A stretch of 64,000 nt of DNA from Nocardia higoensis NBRC 100133 (GCF_000308595.1 NZ_BAGA01000109.1:1-64000); one strand, 5' to 3'. Positions 39,921 through 53,889 are shown, counted from the stretch's first letter. The notes: generated from the letters alone by a model not told the origin. Numbers and translations are program-made.

Positions 39921-41286
39921 GCGGTGCGTGCGCCGTGCACAGGAACACCGCGGCGGCTCGCCCGATCCTGGTGATCACCAGCGAATAAGGCTTGGCGCCA
40001 CGTAGTTTCAGCTTCTTGCGCAGCGCGTCGGGATCGATGTCGACGCCGCGCACGAGGATTTCCAGCGCACCGCAGTCACGGCGGGCCAGTTCCTGGCGGA
40101 GCGTTTTCTCGCGCAATTCCATCCGGTCCTCGACGCGGAAGCCACGCACGCCCGCGGGCACCGTGTCGCCGGTGAGATAGGCGATATGCGGATCGAGTTG
40201 CCACAGGCCGTGTTTCGCCGCGTAGTGGCGTACCAGCCCGGCGCGGACGATCGCGCCGTCCGGGTCGATGATCCACTCCCCCGGCGCACGCTCCGGGATG
40301 TCGTCGGGGTGGGCATCGGTGAGGGTGTAGCTCTGCCCCGTGCTCGACAGCACCGCTGCCCGGCGGTGAACGCCGGGCTCCGCCAATCCCGGTGACCACA
40401 GGCAGGCTTCGCGCACGGCGCCGTCGAGGGAGACGATCTCGATCTCGCCGGGCCAGTCGAGTGCGTCGAAATCCAGTCCGGGAGCGCACTTCACGACCAT
40501 GTCGCGGCCCGCGTAGACGGACAGCAGATCGGGCAGCGGTGGTTGCAGCGCGGCGGGGTCGTGCGTCCGCCTGCCGCCCGCTCGCCGGCCGGGGTCGGCG
40601 ACGATCACGGTGTCCTTCGTGACAGGCATCAGCGCGTCGGCCGCCGCCAGCACCACGTTGCGCCCGGAAAGCACGGCAGCACAGCCACTCTCGGCAACAC
40701 GGCCGCTCTCGCTCACGCGCCGCTCGGTGGCCGTCGGCTCGTCGGGAGCGCCGCACGCGCCGTCGGCACGAGCCGCGGCATGGGCGACGGTACCGGCAAC
40801 CGTGTCGCCGACGGTGGTGGCGTCCTGATCGGCAGCGGACGCACGCGCGACCGGCTGCCAGGCCGCGCCGAGGTTGTGCGCCGCCATCGCCAGACGCACG
40901 GTGTCGAGATCGCTGCCGATCACCACCGGGCAGGCCCGGGCCAACTCGACGAGTTCGGCTCCGACGGAACAGGTCACGTCGTGCACGGCGCGACCGGCCA
41001 GCCGTTGCGCCCGGCGGCGCGCGACCGCGGTGGGAGTCGCCTGCTGCACCGCGTCGTCGGTGAACAGCCACTCCCCCGCGTCGGCGAGCTTGACCGCCGC
41101 TCGCCGCCGCAGCCGCACGGTTTCGATCAGCGCGGGTGCGGCCTCGCCGAAATCGCGGCGGACGCGCTCGAGGTCACGCAGATGGGTGGCCGGGGTGAGC
41201 TCCAGCCGCGCCACCTCGGTGAGGGCCGCGCGTCCCGCCGCGCTCGCGAGGAACTCGACATCCGCCCGGCTGAAGCCGTATCCCAC
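39901..41286 (-). CDS. THUMP-like/class I SAM methyltransferase (Rv3037c-like)
   Basis: A 461-residue protein with an N-terminal helical domain, a Rossmann-type methyltransferase core (VHDVTCSVGAELVELA; VIGSDLDTVRLAMAAHN) and a C-terminal THUMP-like domain (ALEILVRGVDIDPDALRKKLKL). Within the core, residues about 146-206 form a low-complexity insertion rich in Ala, Thr, Glu and Asp just before ADALMP. Position matches Rv3037c, sometimes listed with MGLP methyltransferases; RNA methylation is the alternative suggested by the THUMP-like end. Translation probably starts at GTG 41286. Confidence 0.78.
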   Translation of the reverse strand: MGYGFSRADVEFLASAAGRAALTEVARLELTPATHLRDLERVRRDFGEAAPALIETVRLRRRAAVKLADAGEWLFTDDAVQQATPTAVARRRAQRLAGRAVHDVTCSVGAELVELARACPVVIGSDLDTVRLAMAAHNLGAAWQPVARASAADQDATTVGDTVAGTVAHAAARADGACGAPDEPTATERRVSESGRVAESGCAAVLSGRNVVLAAADALMPVTKDTVIVADPGRRAGGRRTHDPAALQPPLPDLLSVYAGRDMVVKCAPGLDFDALDWPGEIEIVSLDGAVREACLWSPGLAEPGVHRRAAVLSSTGQSYTLTDAHPDDIPERAPGEWIIDPDGAIVRAGLVRHYAAKHGLWQLDPHIAYLTGDTVPAGVRGFRVEDRMELREKTLRQELARRDCGALEILVRGVDIDPDALRKKLKLRGAKPYSLVITRIGRAAAVFLCTAHAPLTAPSS

Positions 41287-41316
41287 TGCCTTGGATCCCG
41301 CTGCCCGTGATCCCGA

Positions 41317-42285
41317 CTAGGCGGTGGGCTTCACGCCGGTGATCATGGCGTTGTAGAAGAACTGCCTCGGCACGAACCGGCGCATGACGTTCTCGTCCAG
41401 CCAGCTCAGCCGCAGCCACGCCTTGTACATGGCCAGGCGGTAGCCGAGGGTCAGCTTCTCGTCGGGCACGGCGGCCTCGAAGGTGCGCACCGGCCAGCCC
41501 CACAGCGCGGCCGCGAACTCCTCGGTGGTCGCCTTCACGCCGACCGCGCCGGCCGAGCGGGCCATCGCCTCGAGGTCGGCCGGATCGAAGGTGTGCAGGT
41601 CCACGACCGCCTCGAGGGCGGCCGCCCGGGAGGACTCGTCGAGTTCGGACTGCGGACGCCGCCAACCGGCCAGCGCGGGCAGCTTGGTGACGGTGGTGGT
41701 GGCCTTCCAGGTGATGCGGCCGAGCCAGCGGGCGTAGAAGTTGCCGACGGTGGTCGGTTCGCCGGCGAAGACGAAGCGCCCGCCCGGCTTGAGCACGCGC
41801 AGGCATTCGCGCAGGGACTGCTCGACATCGGGGATGTGGTGCAGCACCGCGTGGCCGACCACCAGGTCGAAGGTGTTGTCCTCGTACGGGATCGTTTCGG
41901 CATCGGCGACCCGGCCGTCCACGTCCAAGCCGAGATGCTCGGCGTTACGCAGGGCGACCTTGACCATGCCGGGCGAGAGGTCGGTGACCGATCCGGTCTT
42001 GGCGACCCCGCCCTGCATCAGGTTCAGCAGGAAGAAGCCGGTGCCGCAGCCGAGTTCGAGTGCACGCTCGTAGGGCAGCGGGGCCGGGCCCACCGCGGCG
42101 TCGAAACGGCCGCGGGCGTACTCGATACAGCGCTCGTCATAGGAGATGGACCACTTGTCGTCATAGGTCTCGGCCTCCCAGTCGTGGTAGAGCACTTGGG
42201 CAAGCTTCGTATCCTTGAACGCCGCTTCCACCTCCGCCTCGGTGGCGTGGGGGTTCGGCGCGGGGTCGTCGGGACGTACCGTCAT
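41317..42285 (-). CDS. SAM-dependent methyltransferase (Rv3038c-like)
   Basis: A 322-residue class I methyltransferase: motif I ALELGCGTGFFLLNLM, VTDLSPGMVKVALRN, AVLHHIPDVEQSLRECLRVLKPGGRFVFAGEPT. It resembles ubiquinone/menaquinone-type and lipid methyltransferases. I choose ATG 42285 because TAGGCT (42294-42299) is eight nt upstream; 42309 would place the promoter inside the gene. It lies behind the enoyl-CoA hydratase in gene order but has its own promoter. Confidence 0.85.
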   Translation of the reverse strand: MTVRPDDPAPNPHATEAEVEAAFKDTKLAQVLYHDWEAETYDDKWSISYDERCIEYARGRFDAAVGPAPLPYERALELGCGTGFFLLNLMQGGVAKTGSVTDLSPGMVKVALRNAEHLGLDVDGRVADAETIPYEDNTFDLVVGHAVLHHIPDVEQSLRECLRVLKPGGRFVFAGEPTTVGNFYARWLGRITWKATTTVTKLPALAGWRRPQSELDESSRAAALEAVVDLHTFDPADLEAMARSAGAVGVKATTEEFAAALWGWPVRTFEAAVPDEKLTLGYRLAMYKAWLRLSWLDENVMRRFVPRQFFYNAMITGVKPTA

Positions 42286-42293
42286 GGTCGCCA

Positions 42294-42299
42294 AGCCTA
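42294..42299 (-). promoter_or_regulatory. Leaderless -10 (TAGGCT) for the Rv3038c-like gene
   Basis: TAGGCT eight nt before ATG 42285; it decides the start. Confidence 0.5.
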
Positions 42300-42395
42300 A
42301 CCTGATCATCGGGATGCTTCCGTGTGCGGGCCGGGCATTCGGACATCCGACCGACTCGCCCGCGAATTGGAACCCGTTACATCCGGGCGGACACG

Positions 42396-42411
42396 GCTAC
42401 CGGCCGGTAGC
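42396..42411. repeat. Perfect 16-bp palindrome GCTACCGGCCGGTAGC
   Basis: An uninterrupted inverted repeat 11 nt past the enoyl-CoA hydratase stop and about 110 nt upstream of the methyltransferase start. It could be a protein-binding site for the methyltransferase promoter or a short hairpin (6-bp stem, GGCC loop) ending the upstream transcript. Confidence 0.5.
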
Positions 42412-42422
42412 TTCCGGGCAGT

Positions 42423-43190
42423 TCAGCGCCCTGTGAAGACCGCCGAACCGGGTCCGTCGGCCAGGTAGGACGCGGTTCCCCGGCGTGCGTCCTCGGTGCC
42501 GAACAATCCCGCCCACTCGGTACGGGCGCGGTCGAGTCCGTGCGGGCCCGCTTCGAACACCGCCTTCGCCGCGGCCAGCGCGAGCGCGGGTCCGCCGTGG
42601 AACTGCCCGGCCCAGCGCCGGGCCGCGGCGAACACGTCGTCGGGGGCGACCACCTCGTCGACCAGCCCGAGCTTCAACGCCTCGTCCGGCTCGACGAACC
42701 GGCCCGAGTAGACGAGATCCTTGGCCGCGCCGGGGCCGATCAGCTGGGTGAGTCTGCGGATGCCCGCGAGCGGGATCAGACCGGCCCGGATCTGCGGCAG
42801 GCCCAGCTTCACGTTGTCGCCGATGATGCGGCGGTCCGCGCCGAGCGCGAGTTCCAGACCGGCGCCGAGGCCGTAGCCGGCGATCGCCGCGACGGTCGGC
42901 TGCGGGACGCGCGCCAGGCACCCCAGGGCCGATTGCAGATCGCCGGCCAGCGCCTCGGCACGGGCCGGCTCGAGCGCCGACAGCTCGGCCATGTCGTCGC
43001 CGGCGCAGAACACCCGCTCGTCGCCGTAGACGATCAGCGCCGAGACCGCCGGGTCCTGCGCGGCCGACGCGCTGGCGGCGGCGACCTCACGCGCGACCTG
43101 GGCGTCGAACAGATTCAGCGGCGGGCGGGCGATGCGGACGACGGCGACACCGTCGGCGTCCGGCGAGTCCACGGTCACGAATTCGGCCAT
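42423..43190 (-). CDS. Enoyl-CoA hydratase/isomerase family protein (EchA17-like)
   Basis: A 255-residue crotonase-fold protein that hydrates enoyl-CoA in beta-oxidation. The oxyanion-hole segments are FCAGDDMAEL and GYGLGAGLELALGADRRI. In the second active-site region, GLPQIRAGLIPLAGIRRL places an Arg-Ala and Pro-Leu where classical hydratases have Glu, so the catalytic pair should be checked before assuming hydratase activity. ATG 43190 is seven nt after TAGGTT (43198-43203). Position matches Rv3039c. Confidence 0.87.
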   Translation of the reverse strand: MAEFVTVDSPDADGVAVVRIARPPLNLFDAQVAREVAAASASAAQDPAVSALIVYGDERVFCAGDDMAELSALEPARAEALAGDLQSALGCLARVPQPTVAAIAGYGLGAGLELALGADRRIIGDNVKLGLPQIRAGLIPLAGIRRLTQLIGPGAAKDLVYSGRFVEPDEALKLGLVDEVVAPDDVFAAARRWAGQFHGGPALALAAAKAVFEAGPHGLDRARTEWAGLFGTEDARRGTASYLADGPGSAVFTGR

Positions 43191-43197
43191 GGCAGGA

Positions 43198-43203
43198 AAC
43201 CTA
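43198..43203 (-). promoter_or_regulatory. Leaderless -10 (TAGGTT) for the enoyl-CoA hydratase
   Basis: TAGGTT seven nt before ATG 43190 on the minus strand. Confidence 0.55.
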
Positions 43204-43240
43204 CCGCCCAGCCGCCGAGCCGCTTGCCCGGCGGTGTCGG

Positions 43241-44098
43241 TCAGCGCGCCGAGCCGCGCAGGCGATCGACGGCGGGATTGTCGGCGAAATACCGCGCGGC
43301 GTCGGGGAACGCCAGGAAGGTGTCGCCGTTCTCGGGCACGGTCGGCATGATCGGCTCGATTTCCGGCTCCGCGGCGTAGATCTCGGCGGTGGACCCGAAC
43401 CTCGACAGCGAGTCCAGCTGCGCCCAGGTGGGCGGGAGCAGGATGTCCTCGCCGGCGCGCCAGCGGGCCAGCGCGTCTGCCGGGGTGCGCCAGTGCACGG
43501 CGGCCGCCTCGGTGGTGGCGCCGTCGGCGCGCTGCCCCTCGGGCAGCACCGCGACGAAGAAGTGGGTGTCGTAGCGGCGCGGCTCGATGACCGGAGTGAT
43601 CCAGTTGGCCCACGGGCGCAACAGGTCCGCGCGCAGCACCAGATTCTCCCGGGCCAGGAAGGTCGCCAGCGACAGCTCGCGCTTCTCCAGGGCGGCACGC
43701 GCGTCGCGGTAGACGGCGGTGTCGCCGACCAGGCTGTCGGCGGTGGGCCCGGCGAGCAGGACGCCGCACTCTTCGAAGGTCTCGCGCACCGCCGCGCACA
43801 CCAGCGCCTGCGCCCTGGGTGCGGTGGTGCCGAAGGCCTGCGCCCACCAGGCCGGATCAGGTCCGGCCCAGGCGATATCGGCGGTCGCGTCCGAGGCGTC
43901 GACGCCGCCGCCCGGGAACACCGTCATGCCCGCGGCGAAGGCCATGGCGTTCACCCGGCGCTGCAGGAACACCTCGGGGCCGGTCGCGCCGTCGCGGACC
44001 AGCATCACCGTGGAGGCATCGCGCAGCGGCGGCGCCTCGGGCGCGGGGGTTGCCGTCGCGTCCGGAGTTGGGACATTCGCCGAATTCGTCTCACTCAC
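43241..44098 (-). CDS. NUDIX hydrolase-family protein (Rv3040c-like)
   Basis: A 285-residue NUDIX-fold protein. FPGGGVDASD is followed, after an unusually long insert of about 36 residues, by AAVRETFEECGVLLAG, the RExxEExG core of the Nudix box. This split box is typical of the NUDT7/19-like group that acts on CoA esters, which would suit its place beside an enoyl-CoA hydratase. The N-terminal 25 residues are Thr/Pro/Ala-rich. The GTG start at 44098 is six nt after TAGGGT (44105-44110). Confidence 0.85.
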   Translation of the reverse strand: MSETNSANVPTPDATATPAPEAPPLRDASTVMLVRDGATGPEVFLQRRVNAMAFAAGMTVFPGGGVDASDATADIAWAGPDPAWWAQAFGTTAPRAQALVCAAVRETFEECGVLLAGPTADSLVGDTAVYRDARAALEKRELSLATFLARENLVLRADLLRPWANWITPVIEPRRYDTHFFVAVLPEGQRADGATTEAAAVHWRTPADALARWRAGEDILLPPTWAQLDSLSRFGSTAEIYAAEPEIEPIMPTVPENGDTFLAFPDAARYFADNPAVDRLRGSAR

Positions 44099-44104
44099 AC
44101 CAGC

Positions 44105-44110
44105 ACCCTA
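44105..44110 (-). promoter_or_regulatory. Leaderless -10 (TAGGGT) for the NUDIX gene
   Basis: TAGGGT six nt before GTG 44098. Confidence 0.55.
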
Positions 44111-44128
44111 ACCCGCGCCTGCCGACGC

Positions 44129-44962
44129 TCAGCGCGTGCGGTGGCTGCCCGCCCGGCGGGACCGGCGTGCGAACCAGCGGCCGTCGATCTTGTCCAGTGC
44201 GATCGACTGGCGGAACGCCTCGCTGAGGTTCTCCGCGGTGAGCACGTCGTTGAGCAGCCCCTGGGCGACCACCTGGCCCTCGTTGATCAGCAGGGCATGG
44301 GTGAAGCCCGGCGGGATCTCCTCGACATGGTGGGTCACCAGCACGATGGCCGGGGCGTCGGGGTCGGCGGCCAGATCACCGAGGCGCTCCACCAACTCCT
44401 CGCGACCGCCCAGATCCAGGCCGGCCGCCGGCTCGTCGAGCAGCAGCAGTTCCGGATCGGTCATCAACGCGCGGGCGATCAGCACCCGCTTGCGCTCGCC
44501 CTCGGACAGGGTTCCGTAGGTCCGGTCGGAGAGGTGCTCGGCGCCCAGGCTTTCCAGCATGTCCACGGCGCGGTCGGTGTCCATCTCGTCGTAGTGCTCG
44601 CGCCAGCGGCCGAGCACCGCGTATCCGGCGGAGACCACCAGGTCGAGCACCTTCTCGTCGCGAGGCACCCGCCCCGCCAGGGCCGCCGAGGACAGTCCGA
44701 TGCGCGGGCGCAGTTCGTTGATGTCCACCCGGCCGAGGGTTTCGCCGAGCAGATGCGCGGTGCCCGAGGTGGGATGCACCTCGGCCGCGGCGATACGCAT
44801 CAGCGAGGTCTTGCCCGCGCCGTTGGGACCGAGTACGACCCAGCGTTCGTCGAGCTCGACCTGCCAGGAGACGGGGCCGACGAGGGTGTGCCCCGAGCGT
44901 CGGACGGTCACGTCGGTGAAATCGATGAGCAGATCGGGATCCGGTTGCGGCACGCGCTCCAT
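44129..44962 (-). CDS. ABC-type ATP-binding protein (Rv3041c-like)
   Basis: A 277-residue ATPase with Walker A GPNGAGKTS, signature LSEGERKRVLIARAL, Walker B LLLLDEPAAGLDLGG and switch His in VLVTHHVEEI. No permease gene is next to it, so it is either an orphan subunit serving a distant permease or a ModF/PhnL-like soluble ATPase. An Arg-rich C-terminal tail ends the protein. Expression is probably with the neighbouring minus-strand genes. Confidence 0.9.
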   Translation of the reverse strand: MERVPQPDPDLLIDFTDVTVRRSGHTLVGPVSWQVELDERWVVLGPNGAGKTSLMRIAAAEVHPTSGTAHLLGETLGRVDINELRPRIGLSSAALAGRVPRDEKVLDLVVSAGYAVLGRWREHYDEMDTDRAVDMLESLGAEHLSDRTYGTLSEGERKRVLIARALMTDPELLLLDEPAAGLDLGGREELVERLGDLAADPDAPAIVLVTHHVEEIPPGFTHALLINEGQVVAQGLLNDVLTAENLSEAFRQSIALDKIDGRWFARRSRRAGSHRTR

Positions 44963-44998
44963 CTTGGCCCAGATCGCGCCGGAACGAGCGACCGACCC

Positions 44999-48817
<3,819 letters not shown>

Positions 48818-48827
48818 TGATCCTCCT

Positions 48828-49110
48828 GAAGGTGCCTTTAGGTCGCTCCGCAGGCTCCGCTGCTCGCACACATCCCGTTACCGGAACAGCGGACAGTTCG
48901 CTTGCGCTCCGATGATCGTAAACCGTGCCCGATAGCCGGGGCGCACGTGGTCCTACTCTGCGTCGTATTTCGCTGTCACAGGTCTCGCCATCCACCCCCA
49001 CAATGCACGCTACACCTGGTCCGAAGGTCTTTCCGGCAGACCGATGAGTTCTACCCGCGACCTCCGTCTGCATCGGTGACGGCGCCTCGCCCGTCCCCAC
49101 CTCCGAGTAC
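48828..49110. other. Divergent ctaD-VOC intergenic region
   Basis: About 280 bp with no ORF of convincing composition. It should hold the ctaD promoter (a TACGAT hexamer at 48912-48917 on the minus strand is one candidate) and the promoter of the VOC gene. I see no clear regulator site. Confidence 0.5.
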
Positions 49111-49125
49111 CGAGGAGACCGAACC

Positions 49126-49917
49126 ATGAGCGCAACCGTGCCCGGCGATCCCGTCTGGGTCGATCTGTTCACCTCCGATCCCGACCGCGCGATCGCCTTC
49201 TACGGCGAACTGTTCGGCTGGACCGCAGACCGCAACGAGGACTTCGGCGGCTACATCACCTTCCGTTCCGACGGCAAGGCCGTCGCGGGCGGCATGGGCA
49301 AGTCCGGTCCCGAGGACGGCCCCGACCAGTGGACCGTCTACCTCGCCGCCACCGACGCGCGCGCCACCGCCGAGGCCGCCGCCGCGCACGGCGGCGCGGT
49401 GATCGTGGCGCCGATGGAGGTCGGCGACCTGGGCACGATGGCGGTGCTGGCCGACTCCGCCGGCGCCGGCATCGGTATCTGGCAGGCGAACACCTTCGCC
49501 GGCATCGAAACCGAGCCGATGGGCGAGCACGACATGTGGCGGCACGGCGCACCGGGCTGGTTCGAACTGCACACCCCGGAGTACGACAAGACGCTGACGT
49601 TCTATCGCGAGGTCTTCGGCTGGCAGGACGTCACCGAGATGCCCGGTCCGGCCGAGTTCCGGTACAGCACCATCCACGCCGCGCACCCGATGCGCGGTGG
49701 CGTGATGGACGCCTCGGCCGTGTCCGCCGAGGCGGTGCTGCCCGGCTGGGGCGTGTACTTCGGCTCCGCCGATGTCGACACCACCGTGGCGAAGGCGGTC
49801 GAACTCGGCGCGAGGCTCGTGCACCCGGCCGAGGACAGCCCGTACGGGCGGATGGCCGTGCTCACCGATCCGACCGGTGCGCGGTTCAGCGTCGGCGGCG
49901 ACGTCGCGGACTCCTGA
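49126..49917 (+). CDS. Tandem VOC (glyoxalase-fold) protein
   Basis: A 263-residue protein with two VOC modules: PVWVDLFTSDPDRAIAFYGELFGW near residue 10 and GWFELHTPEYDKTLTFYREVFGW near residue 145. Such proteins handle small metabolites, bind antibiotics or act as dioxygenases; metal ligands cannot be fixed from sequence. It resembles the CFP32-like group of actinobacteria (from memory). GAGGAGACC precedes ATG 49126. Confidence 0.88.
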   Translation: MSATVPGDPVWVDLFTSDPDRAIAFYGELFGWTADRNEDFGGYITFRSDGKAVAGGMGKSGPEDGPDQWTVYLAATDARATAEAAAAHGGAVIVAPMEVGDLGTMAVLADSAGAGIGIWQANTFAGIETEPMGEHDMWRHGAPGWFELHTPEYDKTLTFYREVFGWQDVTEMPGPAEFRYSTIHAAHPMRGGVMDASAVSAEAVLPGWGVYFGSADVDTTVAKAVELGARLVHPAEDSPYGRMAVLTDPTGARFSVGGDVADS

Positions 49918-50048
49918 GCCCGGCCGAACTCCATGCAGAGCCGTCCCTTCCGTCTGCCGGTGTCGCGGGGTGCGGGCAGGCGCAGGGCCGGGTCGGCGGC
50001 CCCGCGGCGGGGTGTGACCCGCCACCGCCGGGGGCGCGGCCGCAGCGG

Positions 50049-50054
50049 TACCCT
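50049..50054 (+). promoter_or_regulatory. Leaderless -10 (TACCCT) for fecB
   Basis: TACCCT seven nt before ATG 50062. Confidence 0.5.
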
Positions 50055-50061
50055 CTCCCGC

Positions 50062-51129
50062 ATGTCGGACAGCGCCCCCGTACGCACTCGAAATCGCACC
50101 GTGGCCGCCCGATTCGGGGTTGCGGCCGTGGCGGCGGTGTCCGCCTTCGCGCTGACCGGATGCGGTGACCGCTCCGACGACGCGAGCACGATCGTGCGAA
50201 CCACCACCAATATCGCGGGTGCGGGGGTGGTCGGCCTGGAGCGCGACACCACCCGCACCTGCCCGCTGCCGAGCGCGCCGGATCAGCCCTCCGGCACCCG
50301 CCCGGTCACACACGCCGCGGGCGTCTCGCAAGTGCCCGCCGATCCGCAGCGCATCGTCGTGCTGAGCACCTCCGCACTCGACGCGGCCTGCGCACTCGGC
50401 CTGTGGGAGCGCGTGGTCGGCACGGTGATCATGGACGGCCCGCGCCCGCAGCCGCAGTACCTGGGCACCGGTGTACTCGAGATCCCGGCCGTCGGCGGCG
50501 CGGGCGAACCCGACCTGGCCCGGATCGCCGAGCTCGATCCCGATCTGATCCTCGGTGAGACCCCCTCCGGCGCAGCGACTTTCGACGCGCTCGGCGCGAT
50601 CGCCCCGACTGTACTGGTGGGCGAGCCGGTCAGCTGGCAGGCCGAGTTCGCCGCCTACGCCGCGGGCATGGGCCGCGACCGGGCCGCCGCCGAGGCGCTG
50701 AACAGCTACCTGGCCGACGCCCGCGAGGTCGGCGGGGAACTCGCCGCCAACGAGAGCCAGGCTTCGGTGGTGCGGTTCGGCCCGGAGCAGGCGCAGGTGC
50801 AGGGCGCCGACAGCTTCGCCGGGCAGGTGCTCGCCGATGTGGGCGTCCAGCGCCCGGCCGCGCAGCGCGGCGACTCCGAGGTGGTCGGCTCCGGCGACTA
50901 CCAGGAACTGGTCGAGGGCGACATCATCTATGTGATCTTCGCCGGCGCGGACGGCCAGGCCTACGGCGAGTCGGTCATGCGCGGGCGGGAATGGAAGGAC
51001 CTCGGCGCGGTCACCGACAAGCGGGTGTTCGCCGTCGAGGACAGCGTATGGCACGGAGACGGGCTGACCGCGGCCCGGGCGATGCTCACCGATCTGCGCG
51101 GCACGCTCAACGGTTACGTCACCGACTGA
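50062..51129 (+). CDS. fecB: FecB-type siderophore/haem-binding lipoprotein
   Basis: A 355-residue lipoprotein (lipobox LTGC, Cys about 34) with a class III periplasmic binding domain (PQRIVVLSTSALDAACALGLWERVVG; LARIAELDPDLILGE). These bind iron-siderophore complexes, and M. tuberculosis FecB (Rv3044) also binds haem and affects the envelope. No permease or ATPase gene follows, so it must work with distant partners. No clear IdeR box was seen upstream. Confidence 0.88.
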   Translation: MSDSAPVRTRNRTVAARFGVAAVAAVSAFALTGCGDRSDDASTIVRTTTNIAGAGVVGLERDTTRTCPLPSAPDQPSGTRPVTHAAGVSQVPADPQRIVVLSTSALDAACALGLWERVVGTVIMDGPRPQPQYLGTGVLEIPAVGGAGEPDLARIAELDPDLILGETPSGAATFDALGAIAPTVLVGEPVSWQAEFAAYAAGMGRDRAAAEALNSYLADAREVGGELAANESQASVVRFGPEQAQVQGADSFAGQVLADVGVQRPAAQRGDSEVVGSGDYQELVEGDIIYVIFAGADGQAYGESVMRGREWKDLGAVTDKRVFAVEDSVWHGDGLTAARAMLTDLRGTLNGYVTD

Positions 51130-51143
51130 CCGCGCGCCGAGGC

Positions 51144-51171
51144 TCCCAGCGAACTCCCAGCAAGATCCCAG
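51144..51171 (+). promoter_or_regulatory. Three TCCCAG direct repeats with 11-nt period
   Basis: TCCCAG at 51144, 51155 and 51166, exactly one helical turn apart, ending 22 nt before TACCGT (51193-51198), a candidate -10. This layout suits an OmpR/PhoP-type activator bound over the -35. Confidence 0.65.
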
Positions 51172-51230
51172 AAGCCCGGGAGCCGGCCGACCTACCGTCG
51201 TACGACACGAACGGTGAAGGAGGCGGGTAG

Positions 51231-52193
51231 TTGAGCGGCGACGACCACGGGGCGATGCACGAGCACGATCGCGGGCTCGGATACGACATGAGGATCATGT
51301 CCCGGCGGCGGGCGATGTTCTTCCTGGGTGCGGCGGGTGCGGCCGCGGTGACCGCCGGCTGCGCGGCCGGCGCGGACAGCGGCGCGGCGGACGGGGTGAC
51401 GACCGCCGAGGCGAGCGCACCCACGACCACCGGCGCGGTCGCCCCCGCGGCCCCACAGGAGACCGCGGGCCCCTACCCCGGCGACGGCAGCAACGGGCCG
51501 AACGTCCTGATCCGGACCGGCGTCGTGCGCTCGGATATCACCACCAGCTTCGGCGGCGCCACCGGCGTCGCCGAGGGCGTGCCGCTGAAGCTGACGCTGA
51601 GCCTGCAGGATCTGGTGAAGGACGGCGCGGCGGGCGCGGGCATGGCGGTCTACGTCTGGCACTGCGACCGGGAGGGCCGGTACTCGCTCTACTCCGAGGG
51701 CGTCACCGAGGAGAACTATCTGCGCGGGGTCCAGGTCGCCGACGCCGCGGGCGCGGTCACCTTCACCTCGATCTTCCCGGCCTGCTACGAGGGCCGCTGG
51801 CCGCACATCCACTTCGAGGTCTACGACTCGCTCGAGTCGGCGGTCGCCGGCGGCGACGCCCGGCTGACCTCACAGATCGCCATGCCGGAGGACACCTGCG
51901 ATGCGGTCTTCGCCTACGACTCCGGATATGCGCGCAGCATCGACAACATCTCGCGGGTGTCGCTGGAATCGGACATGGTCTTCGGTGACGGGTGGGATGC
52001 CGAGCTGGCGACGGTGACCGGCACGCCGTCCCAGGGGCTGACCGCCACGCTCACCATCGGCGTCGCCGATCGCTCACAGAACACCATGGCGCCGGGTGCG
52101 CCCGCGGGGCCGCCGCCGGGCTTCGACGGCACGCCGCCGCAGGGATTTCCGCCGGGCGGATTCCCCTCGGGAGGTATGCCGCCCGGCCGCTGA
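51231..52193 (+). CDS. Tat-exported intradiol dioxygenase-like lipoprotein
   Basis: A 320-residue protein with a twin-arginine signal (MSRRRAMFFLGAAGAAAV) ending in a lipobox TAGC, then a Ser/Thr/Ala linker, an intradiol-dioxygenase core (ETAGPYPGDGS; VWHCDREGRYSLYS; RWPHIHFEVYD with iron-binding His) and a Gly/Pro/Phe repeat tail (GFPPGGFPSGG). It should act on aromatics outside the membrane. The start is TTG 51231 with AAGGAGG eight nt upstream; the twin Arg lies near residue 25. Regulation by the triple repeat upstream is likely. Confidence 0.85.
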   Translation: MSGDDHGAMHEHDRGLGYDMRIMSRRRAMFFLGAAGAAAVTAGCAAGADSGAADGVTTAEASAPTTTGAVAPAAPQETAGPYPGDGSNGPNVLIRTGVVRSDITTSFGGATGVAEGVPLKLTLSLQDLVKDGAAGAGMAVYVWHCDREGRYSLYSEGVTEENYLRGVQVADAAGAVTFTSIFPACYEGRWPHIHFEVYDSLESAVAGGDARLTSQIAMPEDTCDAVFAYDSGYARSIDNISRVSLESDMVFGDGWDAELATVTGTPSQGLTATLTIGVADRSQNTMAPGAPAGPPPGFDGTPPQGFPPGGFPSGGMPPGR

Positions 52194-52329
52194 CGGGCGC
52201 GGTTGCCCCTCAGCGCCCCGGCTCCCGGTCGACAGCTGAGGCGGTTCGCGGCGATATCTCCGCGAAGGGCAGCCTCGCGCCGCCCGGCCTCCGCGGCCGG
52301 GCCTGCGCACGACCCCGGACTCGCGATGC

Positions 52330-52366
52330 AGTTCGGGCCCCGCGTGATTCGCGCGGGGCCCGAACT
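52330..52366. terminator. Bidirectional terminator between the dioxygenase gene and nrdF
   Basis: AGTTCGGGCCCCGCG / CGCGGGGCCCGAACT, 15 bp perfect, loop TGATTCG. Genes on both sides end within about 140 nt. Confidence 0.85.
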
Positions 52367-52404
52367 GTTCTGCCGTCTACCCGTGTTCTCGCCGGCGGTT
52401 CGGC

Positions 52405-53889
<1,485 letters not shown>

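Noticed and set aside
42287-42305. Half of an IdeR iron box (AGGTTAGGCT) upstream of the Rv3038c-like methyltransferase
   Set aside because: The first ten bases match the IdeR consensus but the second half does not, and the match coincides with the TAGGCT -10 hexamer, so it is probably chance.
49010-49125. Possible riboswitch before the VOC gene
   Set aside because: A short GAGTACCGAGGAG inverted element is present, but it is too small and contains the ribosome site; no known RNA motif was recognised.
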